From: an uncultured Clostridia bacterium
GTDB lineage: Bacteria; Bacillota; Clostridia; TANB77; CAG-508
DNA length: 58,506 bases
Assembly: GCA_947590905.1 (NCBI GenBank)
Contig: CANQCU010000008.1
Coordinates: 1 to 58,506 of the forward strand
Reading direction: 5' to 3'
In this document: piece by piece, positions 30,874-40,788 of the stretch
Position numbering within the stretch: the stretch's first letter is position 1
Layout of the letters: the number at the start of each line of letters is the position of its first letter
Position numbers and translations under genes: made by a program
The notes under the pieces: generated by a model
Seen by the model: the letters and a program-made list of their open reading frames with translations, nothing else
Told to the model about the DNA's origin: nothing
Databases searched by the model: none

Positions 30874-32643
30874 TTATAGCTAAATCTTCATTTATTCCTT
30901 TTATTTTTTGTAATTCCTCTATACTTGCTTCTTTTATTTTCTCTACACTTCCAAAAGTTTTAAGCAAGATTTCTTTTTTCTTTTCTCCAATTCCTGGTAT
31001 ATCATCTAATTTTGATTTTATACTTTCTTTTTCTCTTAATTTTCTATGATATTCTATCGCCGTGTCATGTACTGTATCTTGGAATCTTGTAATAAGATTC
31101 ATCGCATTTTCTGAAAGTGGAATTTCTTTTCTTTCCTCATTTATTAATGCTTTTGTTCTATGTTTATCATTTTTTACCATTCCATAAATTGGTATTTCTA
31201 CATTGCATTTTTCACATGCCAATTTAGCTGCTCTTATCTGTGTAATTCCTCCATCTACGAAAATTAAATCAGGCAACTTTCCAAAGCCACTTTTTTCATT
31301 ATCTATTGAGTGTCTTAATCTTCTTTCTATAACTTCTTCCATACATCTTGGGTCATCTTGTCCAAATACTGTTTTTATCCTAAATCTTCTAGAAAGTGAT
31401 TTATTTATTTTTCCGGTCTTGCATTACGCACATTCCTGCAACTATATTGGTTCCTGATATATTTGATATATCAAATGTTTCTATTTTTTTAGGCAATTTA
31501 TCTAAATTTAATATTTCTTTTAATTCACTTAATATTTCATATTTGTCTGATGAGTTATTTTCTAGTGTAACTTTGGCATTGTTTTTAGCCATTTCTACAA
31601 ATCTTAATTTTTCTCCTCTTTTTGGAGATTTTATTTCTACCTTCTTTTTTGCTTCTTCTGATAAAATATCTGATAAAAGTTCTTCATCTTCTATTTCTTC
31701 TTCTATCATTATTTTGCCGTGGTACATTTTCGTTTCCAATATAATATTGTTTTATAAAGCTAGAAAGTATTTCACTTGTTTTTTCGTCTACTAAATCATT
31801 TAAAAAGAAGTGTTCTCTTCCTATCATCTTACTGCCACGTACGAAAAATACTTCAATGCAAACATATAGATCATTTCTAGCAATTCCTATTACATCTATA
31901 TTATTATCATTTAAATTAGATACTTTTTGCTTTTGAGAAATGTTTTCTATTGCTATCATCTTGTCTCTTAAAGCTGCAGCTTCTTCATATCTTTGTTCTT
32001 CTGATGCTTGCTTCATAAGTCCGTTCTATCTCTTTTTTTATATCGTCAATTTTTCCGTTCTAAAAGCATCATTATTTGATCTATTTGTTTTCTATATTCT
32101 TCTTTTGAAACATTATTTGCACATGGTCCTAAACATCTTCCAATATGATAGTTTAAGCACACTCTTTTGTTAGATTTAAAATTCTTGCATTGCCTAATTT
32201 TAAATCTTTTTTTTATAAAATCAACCATTTCTTTTGCACTACCTGGGTTTGCATAAGGTCCAAAATATTTTGAGCCATCATTTTTTAAGCTTCTTGTTAT
32301 ATATACACTTGGATAATCCTCTCTTAAATCCACTTTTATATATGGATAACTTTTGTCATCTTTTAGTAGTACATTGAATTTTGGTCTATTCTTTTTTATT
32401 AAATTACATTCTAATATTAAAGCCTCTGCCTCATTATCTGTCACAATATATTCAAAATGGTCTATCAAAGAGACCATTCTTTCTATTCTTGCTGTTTTAT
32501 TATTTTTTCTAAAATATTGTCTTACTCTATTTTTTAATGAAATTGCTTTTCCAACATAAATAATGTTGTCAAATTTATCCTTCATTAAATAAACTCCGAG
32601 GCTTACCTGGAAGTTTTTTTAATTCCTCCTCTATATCAAACAT
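30848..32643 (-). CDS. uvrC: Excinuclease ABC subunit C, with five CGGN recoding sites
   Basis: 596 residues under CGGN=Gly; under the standard code at least five fragments. Gly16 (complement 32595-32598) restores KPGVYLMKD of the GIY-YIG domain. Gly196 (32054-32057) restores LLEGKIDD. Gly207 (32020-32023) restores EIEGLMKQ before the UVR motif. Gly308 is the only CGGC site (31716-31719; VPGKIMI). Gly409 (31412-31415) restores MQDGKINKSLSRRF just before RIKTV. The RNase-H-like endonuclease domain (DLIFVDGG) and C-terminal HhH pair (IPGIGEKKK) are intact. It makes both incisions in nucleotide excision repair. It follows hpt by 18 bp. ATG at 32643. Confidence 0.95.
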
Positions 32644-32661
32644 AATATGCCCTTTCAAATT

Positions 32662-33180
32662 TTATCCTTCTAATGATGCTACATAAGGTAAGTTTCTATA
32701 GCTATTGTCTATATCAAAGCCATACCCTACTATGTATTTATTTGGTATTTCAAATCCTATATAGTCTATTGGTACTTCTATCTCTCTTCTTTCTGCTTTA
32801 TTCGCAAGTGCACATACTTTTAAAGTTCTTGGATTTTTTGATCTTAAATGCTCTAATAAGTAATTCATGCTTCTTCCTGTATCAACAATATCTTCTACTA
32901 TTAGTACATCTTTTCCTTCTATTGATTCTCTTAGATCTGTTCTAAGCATTACTTCTCCTGTTGTATCTGTTCCAGTATAACTTGATATTGTTATAAATTC
33001 ATATTTTAATTTTGTTTTCATCCTTAATGTTAATTCTACTGTGAAAAATACTGCGCCTCTCATTACACAAATAATTGTAAGTTCTTTTCCTAAATAGTCT
33101 TTGTCGATTTGTTCAGCTAATTCTTGAATTCTTTTGTCTAATTCTTCTTTGCTAATTAGTACTTTAAAATTTTCATTCAT
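32662..33180 (-). CDS. hpt: Hypoxanthine phosphoribosyltransferase
   Basis: 172 residues. PRPP-binding motif VLIVEDIVDTGRSM near residue 95, N-terminal KEELDKRIQELAEQI and VMRGAVFF. It salvages hypoxanthine and guanine to IMP and GMP. It lies upstream of uvrC in the same direction. No recoding site. Confidence 0.95.
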   Translation of the reverse strand: MNENFKVLISKEELDKRIQELAEQIDKDYLGKELTIICVMRGAVFFTVELTLRMKTKLKYEFITISSYTGTDTTGEVMLRTDLRESIEGKDVLIVEDIVDTGRSMNYLLEHLRSKNPRTLKVCALANKAERREIEVPIDYIGFEIPNKYIVGYGFDIDNSYRNLPYVASLEG

Positions 33181-33261
33181 TTTTATATTTTCCCTTCTAT
33201 ATAGAATAACAATATTATACTATTTCTTGCACCTTTTTGCAATATTTGCATTCATTTTTAA

Positions 33262-33723
33262 TTATAATTCTGCTGTTTTTTCTCCTTTTTGTATCATTAT
33301 TTTATATCCAAAATCTTCACTTTCTAATTCAACCATTATTATTTTCCCTTCGTCTTCTGAATCTTTTGATAATTCTATCTTAGATGGCAAATTTTCTAAA
33401 TTAACATCTTTAGTTAAAATAAATCCTGCTTCGTTTGTAAGATATTCTATATATTTTGTTAAATCTTCTTTTACATTTACTGATTTATATTCCATTATTC
33501 TAGTTGTAATATTATTTTTATTATCACTAGTCATTGATGTTATTTCTCTTCTCTCTATAACTGATTTTATAGATTTTATTGTGTCGTTTCCAACTTTATA
33601 TTCTTCTACATCTGAAATATCTCCAGAAACTATATATGTTATTCCTATTCCTATAATTGCTACTGATAATAATAAAACTATAATTAAAAATGTAATTTTG
33701 AGAGATTTACTCATTTTATTCAC
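33262..33723 (-). CDS. Membrane-anchored protein of unknown function
   Basis: 153 residues: a single N-terminal membrane segment (FLIIVLLLSVAIIGIGITYIV), then an extracytoplasmic domain of about 115 residues rich in Glu and Lys. No lipobox Cys and no family recognised. It is divergent from the Ig-like protein at 33893. Confidence 0.65.
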   Translation of the reverse strand: MNKMSKSLKITFLIIVLLLSVAIIGIGITYIVSGDISDVEEYKVGNDTIKSIKSVIERREITSMTSDNKNNITTRIMEYKSVNVKEDLTKYIEYLTNEAGFILTKDVNLENLPSKIELSKDSEDEGKIIMVELESEDFGYKIMIQKGEKTAEL

Positions 33724-33835
33724 TCCTATCTCTATAAATATTTATTATGAAAACTTTTTTTTATTATTTTTTACTATAAGAAAAATTATATATTATAGGT
33801 TTAAAGAAATCAATGTTATTTTAATAAAATTTTTG

Positions 33836-33884
33836 TTTACAAAATTTAATCACTATGTTATAATCTTTTGTATAAATAAGGAGG
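33836..33884 (+). promoter_or_regulatory. Sigma-A type promoter and ribosome site
   Basis: TTTACA (33836-33841), 17-base spacer, TATAAT (33859-33864), then GGAGG (33880-33884) nine bases before the ATG at 33893. One of the clearest promoters in the window. Confidence 0.75.
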
Positions 33885-33892
33885 TATAAGCA

Positions 33893-34801
33893 ATGAACCA
33901 AATATTATATACTGGGAAATCTAAAGGACCAGCTTCAATTAAATCTATTTTAAAATCTTTCGCAATTTTTATAATTGTGTTTGGAATAATTTTTATAGGT
34001 GATGGTTCATATGCTTTATATTCAAACTATCAATTAGCTCATCCAAAAGAAGATAATACTATTCCACAAATTTCTTTTGAACAAGAAGAAAATAACGCAA
34101 TTGTTAAAATAGATCACAATAAAGGAATATCAAGAATAAGCTACCACTGGAATGATGAAGTAGAAACTATTATAACAGGTAACTCTCAAGAAACAGCTAT
34201 CTTAGATAATATTAGCATTCCTGCTGGTATAAATACTCTTTATGTTTCAGCAACAGACATAAATAACAAAACTGCTGAAAGCTCTTATGAATATGCTTAT
34301 GATGGAATATGTATTGAACTTGCAGTAATAGATAGTAGTTATATGAGAATAACTGCCTCAGATGTAACTGGACTTTCTTATATAACTTATAAATGGAACA
34401 ACGATGAGGAAATCACAGCAACTCCTGAGAGTGCTGAAAATAGTACATTTATTCAACAAATTACAGAAATTCCTACTGGATTAAATACTCTTTCTATTAC
34501 AGCTGTAAACTCAAGTAATAAAACTTTAACAAAAACTCAAGATGTAAGAGGAATTCATGCTCCAGTAATTAAGTTATATATCCAAGGAAATGACTTAGTA
34601 GTTATGGTTACTGATGAAGAAGGTATTGCTGAGATTAGACAACAAATTAATGTTGAGGAAGAACAAATAATACCTGTACCTGATGGAGCTAAATCATTCT
34701 CTTATAGATATGATATTGCAGATGAAGAAGACGTATTAGTTACAATTACAGCAGTAGACATTGAGGGTGTTTCAAGAACATATAAAGGAAAAAATTATTA
34801 A
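33893..34801 (+). CDS. Membrane-anchored protein with three Ig-like repeats
   Basis: 302 residues. A short cytoplasmic N-terminus precedes one membrane segment (FAIFIIVFGIIFIGDGSYALY) and three repeats of about 80 residues. Two of these carry the pattern ISYHWN/ITYKWN, and each ends with a variant of PAGINTLYVSATD. The repeats resemble bacterial Ig-like/cadherin-like domains of exported proteins. Function is unknown. It is 14 bp upstream of the GGDEF gene and probably co-transcribed with it. Confidence 0.7.
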   Translation: MNQILYTGKSKGPASIKSILKSFAIFIIVFGIIFIGDGSYALYSNYQLAHPKEDNTIPQISFEQEENNAIVKIDHNKGISRISYHWNDEVETIITGNSQETAILDNISIPAGINTLYVSATDINNKTAESSYEYAYDGICIELAVIDSSYMRITASDVTGLSYITYKWNNDEEITATPESAENSTFIQQITEIPTGLNTLSITAVNSSNKTLTKTQDVRGIHAPVIKLYIQGNDLVVMVTDEEGIAEIRQQINVEEEQIIPVPDGAKSFSYRYDIADEEDVLVTITAVDIEGVSRTYKGKNY

Positions 34802-34815
34802 AATGGAGATAAAAT

Positions 34816-35742
34816 ATGATACACGAAATACTTGTTATTGAAGATGAAGATAATTTAATTCATACTCTTAAAAAGCTTTTTAAGAGTGATACGGATACAT
34901 CTTTTAAAGTATCTCATTCGAATAAAATAAATGAGTTTTTACTAGATATTCCTTCATTAATTATTATAAATGAAGATAATATTAATACAGATTCCCTATT
35001 AGACATCTGTAAAGTTATAAGAGAAAATGAAGATAATAGTATAACTCCGATAATGGTATTAACATCAGACAATACAATAGAACACGAAAGAAGTATTTTA
35101 AAAAATGAAATAGAATTTTATTTAGTACAACCAATAGATGATAAATGCTTATTTTATACAGTAAATAATGTATTAAGACTTTTGGATAGAAATAGAGGTA
35201 TTAGTCCACTTACTAAGCTTCCAGGAAACTTACCTATTCAATCTGAATTAAAAAGACGTTTACTAAAAAAGCAAAATTTTTCAGTTTTGTATTTTGACTT
35301 AGATAACTTCAAAGCCTACAATGATACTTATGGATTTGTTAATGGTGACGAAATTATAAAGGAAACAGCAAGAATTATATTAAAAAATGTTAATTCTGAT
35401 GATACTGTTCACAATTTTGTTGGTCATATTGGTGGAGACGATTTTGTCGCTTTAGTATCAAATGAGAATTATGAAGAAATGTGCCAAAATATTATCTTAG
35501 AGTTTGATAAAAAGATTATTGAGCATTTTTCAGAAGCTGATAGAGAAAGAGGATATCTTGAAGTTCCAAATAGAAAAGGAATTATAGAAGAATTTCCACT
35601 TGTTTCCCTTTCTATAGGTATTGTAGAAGTTTCAAAAGGTAGATTTCATAATATACTAGAAATTGGAGAAGTTGGTGCACAAGTAAAACATCTAGCAAAA
35701 GTCACTCCTGGTAGTGCATATGCAATAAATAGAAGAAAATAA
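34816..35742 (+). CDS. Response-regulator-like receiver fused to a GGDEF domain
   Basis: 308 residues. Residues 1-120 resemble a receiver domain (ILVIEDEDNL start, VLTSDN and a Lys-less VQPIDD near 110), though the phospho-accepting Asp position reads IINEDN and is doubtful. Residues 130-305 are a GGDEF domain (SPLTKLPGN, YFDLDNFKAYND, signature GGDDF). GGDDF departs from the canonical GG[D/E]EF, so cyclase activity is uncertain and a c-di-GMP-binding or degenerate role is possible. Confidence 0.8.
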   Translation: MIHEILVIEDEDNLIHTLKKLFKSDTDTSFKVSHSNKINEFLLDIPSLIIINEDNINTDSLLDICKVIRENEDNSITPIMVLTSDNTIEHERSILKNEIEFYLVQPIDDKCLFYTVNNVLRLLDRNRGISPLTKLPGNLPIQSELKRRLLKKQNFSVLYFDLDNFKAYNDTYGFVNGDEIIKETARIILKNVNSDDTVHNFVGHIGGDDFVALVSNENYEEMCQNIILEFDKKIIEHFSEADRERGYLEVPNRKGIIEEFPLVSLSIGIVEVSKGRFHNILEIGEVGAQVKHLAKVTPGSAYAINRRK

Positions 35743-35778
35743 ATAAATTTAAATTATATATTATCCTATAATATTATA

Positions 35779-35816
35779 CAAAAAGTCCACATATAATTAG
35801 TATGTGGACTTTTTGT
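35779..35816 (+). terminator. Terminator after the GGDEF gene
   Basis: Stem AAAAAGTCCACATA / TATGTGGACTTTTT followed by T-rich sequence. Confidence 0.85.
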
Positions 35817-35905
35817 TATTTTAAATATTAGGCACTTCTTCTTTTCTTTAACCAATTTGAATTTTGGAGCCATACAGAATAAATATTAAAAGGAGATTAT
35901 TTTTT

Positions 35906-36630
35906 ATGTTTATTTTTAGGAAAAAGCACTTTGCTTTAATTCTTCTATGTTTATTTTTATCTTTTTCTTTTTGTGTAGTAGAGGAAAATGTAGTTAATAG
36001 AACCTATGATATAACTCAAATTAGTGTTCCTCCGGTAAGCGAAAAAGTTATCGTTATAGATGCAGGTCATCGGTCGGAGAAGATGGTGGAGCAGTAAGTG
36101 CTTCTGGAATTAATGAGGCTGAACTTAATTTGAAGATTGCGCTTAAACTTCAAAATTTGTTAGAAGAAAGTGGATCAACAGTAATTTTAACAAGGTCCGA
36201 TGAAAATGCTTTATATGAAATTGATGCTAAGACTCTTAGAGAGAAAAAAGTGTCTGACACTAAAAATAGAGTAACTTTAGGAAATGAAAGTTCTGCTGAT
36301 ATTTTCGTTTCTATCCATATGAATAAAATTCCTGAAACACAATATGATGGTTGGCAGACTTTTTATAATTCTAAAAATGAAAAAGGTAAATTTCTTGCAG
36401 AATATATTCAAAATGCACTAAATGATACTATAAGTAAAGAAAATACTAGACAACCAAAAACTATAAGCAACATCTATATTGTAGACCATGTTCAAATACC
36501 AATGGCTTTAATTGAATGTGGTTTTCTATCTAATCAAGCGGAGAGTAATTTACTAACCCAAGATTCTTATCAAAATAAACTTGCTTGGGGAATATTCATG
36601 GGAATAAGCAATTATTTTAACGGAAAGTAG
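35906..36630 (+). CDS. cwlD: Spore cortex N-acetylmuramoyl-L-alanine amidase CwlD-like, with two adjacent recoding sites
   Basis: 240 residues from the ATG at 35906, which has AGGAG upstream. N-terminal signal sequence, then an Amidase_3 domain: zinc-binding IVIDAGHGGEDGG, the Glu of INEAELNL, the IFVSIHMN His and the catalytic ALIECGFLSN. CAT is followed directly by CGGT (36071-36074) and CGGA (36075-36078), read as Gly56-Gly57 of the invariant HGG. Two +1 events in succession are needed; the zero frame stops at 36097. With PdaA it acts in making the muramic lactam of the spore cortex. Confidence 0.95.
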
Positions 36631-36651
36631 ACTATGTCTTTTGACATTTTT

Positions 36652-39184
36652 CTACTTTTTAATATAGCTATTTTTAGTTATATTTATTTTTATGTCTTTT
36701 GCATTATTTATAGTAACTTCTATTTCCCCCATTTCATCTGTCCTATATATCTTTGATCCAATATTTTTTAATCTTTCTATTACTTCTTCTCCTGGATGCC
36801 CATATTTATTGTTTTCTCCAACTCCTATTAATGCAATTTTGGGTTTTATCAATTCTAAAAATTCTTGTATTGATGATGAGTTTGAGCCGTGATGTGCTAC
36901 CTTTAATACTTTGGATTTTAAATCATTTTTTCCTTTGTATTTCGAAACTAAAACCTTTTCCGCTTCTTCTTCAATATCTCCTGTAAAAAGTATTGAGAAA
37001 TCTCTATAATTTAACTTACATACTAGTGCATTATTATTTATAGAATTTTCTTGAATTTCATTTTTTATATCTGGCCAAAATACATCAAAATATGTATCTT
37101 TTTCAATACTTATTTTATCTCCTGCTTCCACTACTCTTACATTTATTTTTTTGTCTTTAATAATTTCCTTAAATTTTTCTAAATTTTCTGAATTTTCAAA
37201 TTGCTTTCCTATTATTACATTTTTTACTTTTATTTTTTCTAACAGATATAACAATCCTCCGCAATGATCTGTATCAAAATGGCTGACCATAATATAATCG
37301 ATATTTGTGATTCTTCTACTTAGCAAATATGGAAGTAGAGTATTTTCTCCAATATTATAGTTTTCTGAACCCCCTCCGTCTACTAAAATTGTTTTTTTAT
37401 TTGGTGTAACAATAAGGCATCCATCCCCTTGCCCAACATCTATAAAATATATTTTTAAGCTCTGTGGAATTATTTTTATAACAGAAGTTAATAGAATAAT
37501 AATTAAGAATATTGCAATTATTTTTCTGTAATTATTTTTTAGTTTTTTCTTAAATTTCTCTTTTCCGAAATTTTTTAAATAGATACAAAATTGAAAATAT
37601 AAAAATATAATACAATACTATTTCCCATATAAATGGTTTTTTTAGATATATCTTTGATAATGGAATTTTAGCTGTGTTTTTTGTTATAAATACTAATAAG
37701 TCAATTAGCATTTTATATATTTTTCCAAATATTTTTGCAATTTTCAGAAATGGTATAGATATTAAAATCAGTACAAAGCCAAATATTATAATTACTCCTA
37801 TGAGAAAGCTTGTTAAAATATTAGTTATAAAGAATGTTAAAGATATTGTATTGTAATTATATGCAATAATCGGAATTAAAACTATTTGTGCAGATAAGCT
37901 TACAGAAAAAATATTTTTAGCATAAAATATTAGCTTTTCTTTTAGTTTAATTAATATTGATTTAATTTCTTTTTTATCATTAAAAATTAAAGATTTATTA
38001 TTCTCTTGTTTTACTATACTATATTCTTTATTTTTCTCTACTACATCACTATCTATTTTTTGATTCTTTAACTTTTCACCTGATTTTGTATTTTCTTTGG
38101 TAAATATAGAATTAATTATCTCCAAAAAACAAATTATACCTATTGTGCCTCCATAAGAAAGTAATACTCCATTGTTTTTTATATTATATGGATTAGAAAT
38201 TAAGATAATCAGTAGAGAAAAACAAATATTAGACCAAATATCGCTCTTTCTGTGAAAGCTTCCGAGACATTAAAAGTACTATTGACATTATCCCTGCCCT
38301 TACAACAGAAGGTGTAAATCCTGACAAAGCCATAAAAGTGACTAAAAATATAGTGCTAATTGCGCTTATTTTCGATTTTGAGACATTTAATTTGCTAAAT
38401 AGGATAGTTATCCCCATTATAACAAAGCCGACGTGTGTGCCAGATACAGCTAAAATATGATAAATACTACTATCTTTAAAATTTTTAATTACTTCTTCAT
38501 CTATTTCTGATATATCTCCGAAGTAAAATTCCAATTGAAACTTTTGCTTCTTCTCCCAAGATTTCTTTTAAATTGCTTTTTATTTTAGTTTTTGTTTTTT
38601 GAATACACATTAAAATAAAATTTAAGTTATTTTCTTTAACTTTTTTTATTTCTTCTACATTTATTGTTCCATATATATTTTTTGTTTTTAGATATTCTCT
38701 ATAATCAAATGCTCTATAATTTGTAGCCTGATTTGCTTTTTCAAAGCTTCCATTTAAAGAAACTTTATTTCCATATTCAAACTCTTCTTTTTTTGAAGTG
38801 TAAATTATTAAATTTGTTCCTTTATATTTTGAATTTCCATTTACACTTTCTACCTTTAAAGTATAACTAAGCTTATAGTCAGTTTCTTTCTTATCAGAAA
38901 TTATTGTCCCAATAATTTTTGCATCTTGCACATTATTATATAAATTATTATATTTATCTTCTAGTTTCATTATTTGAAAATTAGAAATTATGGCAAATAT
39001 TATAAAACTTATCATAATGTTTTTGTATTTCTTTATTTTTGTAATCTCTACTAATTTTACTTTTATAAGTAGATACAGTATAACCCAGAATAAAAAAAAT
39101 GTAGGAACTATACTTATTTTCAAGTATAGTCCCCACATTATACCTATTATATATCCGGGCCGTAATAAACTCTAACGGTCTCAT
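36652..39184 (-). CDS. comEC: DNA uptake channel ComEC/Rec2, with four CGGA recoding sites
   Basis: 842 residues, a normal ComEC length, with the full architecture only under recoding. Gly10 (complement 39154-39157) gives MRPLEFITAGYIIGIMWG. Gly222 (38517-38520) gives LLGDISEIDEEV before AVSGTHVG of the competence domain. Gly307 (38261-38264) gives SGSFHRKSD. Gly539 (37564-37567) gives FGKEKFK, joining the membrane part to the metallo-beta-lactamase domain (FIDVGQGDG, SHFDTDHCGG, VAHHGSNSS). It imports single-stranded DNA during transformation. Standard-code reading yields at least four fragments that mimic a pseudogene. Confidence 0.94.
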
Positions 39185-39202
39185 ATATTAAATTCCTTTT
39201 AA

Positions 39203-40528
39203 CTAGTTTAGTATACGTCTTGCGCAAACATAATAATATCCTGCACCATCAACGTTTGATATTATAACACCTTTTCTTGAGTTAGCGGCATGTATAAATT
39301 TACCTCCACCGATATAAATACCAACGTGACCTATCTTTTTACTTCCACTTGATCTTGCAAAGCATATAATATCTCCTTCTTTTAAATCTGATTTGCTTAC
39401 TGCTTTACCGTTTGATCCTTGTGCTGATGATGAACGTGAAAGTGAATATCCAAAATGTTTATATACATATGATGTAAATCCTGAGCAGTCAAATCCACTT
39501 GGTGAACTTCCACCATATACATACTTATATCCAAGATATTTCTTTGCATAAGCTACTATTTCTGAGCCTGATACATTTTGTTTAACTGTAGCTGTTTCTT
39601 CTTTATTTGATGAAGTATTTGCTACTGTTTGTGTACTCTTTGTTTTAGTAGTAGTTGTTTTGTTTGTTGTAGTTGTCTTTTTAGTAGTTCTTGAACCACT
39701 TCTTGATGTAGTTTCTACTTTTTTGTCTGATACATATTGTGATGAAACATATCCTGTTTTACCATCATATTGTATTTTTGTCCATCCGTTTTCTGTTCCA
39801 AGTATTGTTACCTTAGCATTTCTTTTAAGTTTTAACATTGATTTTGAAGAAGAGTTTGCTTCTTGTCTGAAATTAACAGAACTTCCTGAAATATATCCTG
39901 TTTTTTGTGATGAAGTATTTAGTTCAGATTCAGAAACTTCTTTTTCAACTATATTATCTGTTCTAACCCAACCTTTATTATTTCCGGCAGTTACATAAGT
40001 CCAACCATTAACTTCGCTAGTAATTTCTATTATTTTTTCTTCTTCTAAAGTAGCTAAGTCTAATGAATTAATTGCTGGAGTTATATATAACTTTGTTCCT
40101 GCTACTAGGGTTTTTACTTTTACTTTATTTTCACTATTTTCGTTTTGATTTTCTTGTTCTTCCCCGTTTGTCTGTTCTTCATTTATTTGTTCTTCATTTT
40201 CATTGTTTTCTTCGGGTTTATCTTGCGTACTTGTTTCATTATCCTTATTTAGAGTATCTTCTTTTATTGTTACATAGTCTTTTGATACATAACCTTCGTA
40301 CTCTTTTCCATTAACTGTTGCTTTAACTCTATACCATCCATTTTTTTCTTCTAGAACTTCTATTTCGTCATCCATAGATAGAAGTGCTAATATTGATGCA
40401 TCTATTGATGCGTCTTTTCTTAATCTTAAAGTATCTGTTGTAACTATTCCTGTTGATGCCAAACTATATATTGCAGTACAAAATAATATTGTTACAGTTA
40501 ACAAGGATATTACTATACTTTTTTTCAT
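39203..40528 (-). CDS. Secreted NlpC/P60 peptidoglycan hydrolase with three SH3 domains
   Basis: 441 residues. Signal peptide (SIVISLLTVTILFCTAIYSLAS), three bacterial SH3 domains (about 28-85, 135-195, 210-275), a Thr/Lys-rich linker, then an NlpC/P60 domain with catalytic Cys in FDCSGFTSYV, His in GHVGIYIGGG and the following HAAN. It cleaves peptide cross-links in the wall. No recoding site. Confidence 0.94.
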   Translation of the reverse strand: MKKSIVISLLTVTILFCTAIYSLASTGIVTTDTLRLRKDASIDASILALLSMDDEIEVLEEKNGWYRVKATVNGKEYEGYVSKDYVTIKEDTLNKDNETSTQDKPEENNENEEQINEEQTNGEEQENQNENSENKVKVKTLVAGTKLYITPAINSLDLATLEEEKIIEITSEVNGWTYVTAGNNKGWVRTDNIVEKEVSESELNTSSQKTGYISGSSVNFRQEANSSSKSMLKLKRNAKVTILGTENGWTKIQYDGKTGYVSSQYVSDKKVETTSRSGSRTTKKTTTTNKTTTTKTKSTQTVANTSSNKEETATVKQNVSGSEIVAYAKKYLGYKYVYGGSSPSGFDCSGFTSYVYKHFGYSLSRSSSAQGSNGKAVSKSDLKEGDIICFARSSGSKKIGHVGIYIGGGKFIHAANSRKGVIISNVDGAGYYYVCARRILN

Positions 40529-40634
40529 AAATCACCTCAATTTTTCATCACGTAAGTTTTATTATACTCTCTTTTTCCATGTTTGTCAAATTTTAGCTAA
40601 AAATTTGTAACTTTTTAGCTATTTTTTAACTTCT

Positions 40635-40782
40635 AAAGTAGGTGTAATAGTTTATTTTCAATGGCTTTGCTGTCGCAATTTCCAATTAAAATATTATATG
40701 TAAATTGCTCCATTTCGCACTTCGCTTCGCTACGTTTGATCGCTAGCGCAGCTATTGCAAATAAACTATTACACCTACTTTT
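40635..40782 (-). repeat. Hairpin repeat, copy D
   Basis: Outer arms AAAGTAGGTGTAATAGTTTA and its complement near 40762-40782 enclose the core on the minus strand: CTGCGCTAGCGATCAAACGT, AGCGAAGCGAAGTGCGAAAT, GGAGCAATTTACATATAATA, then GCGACAGCAAAGCC. It ends seven bases after the mtaD stop codon and may serve as its terminator. Confidence 0.8.
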
Positions 40783-40788
40783 GTATTA

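Noticed and set aside
7497-40782. CRISPR array from the recurring repeats
   Set aside because: The copies are thousands of bases apart, in both orientations, with no spacer periodicity.
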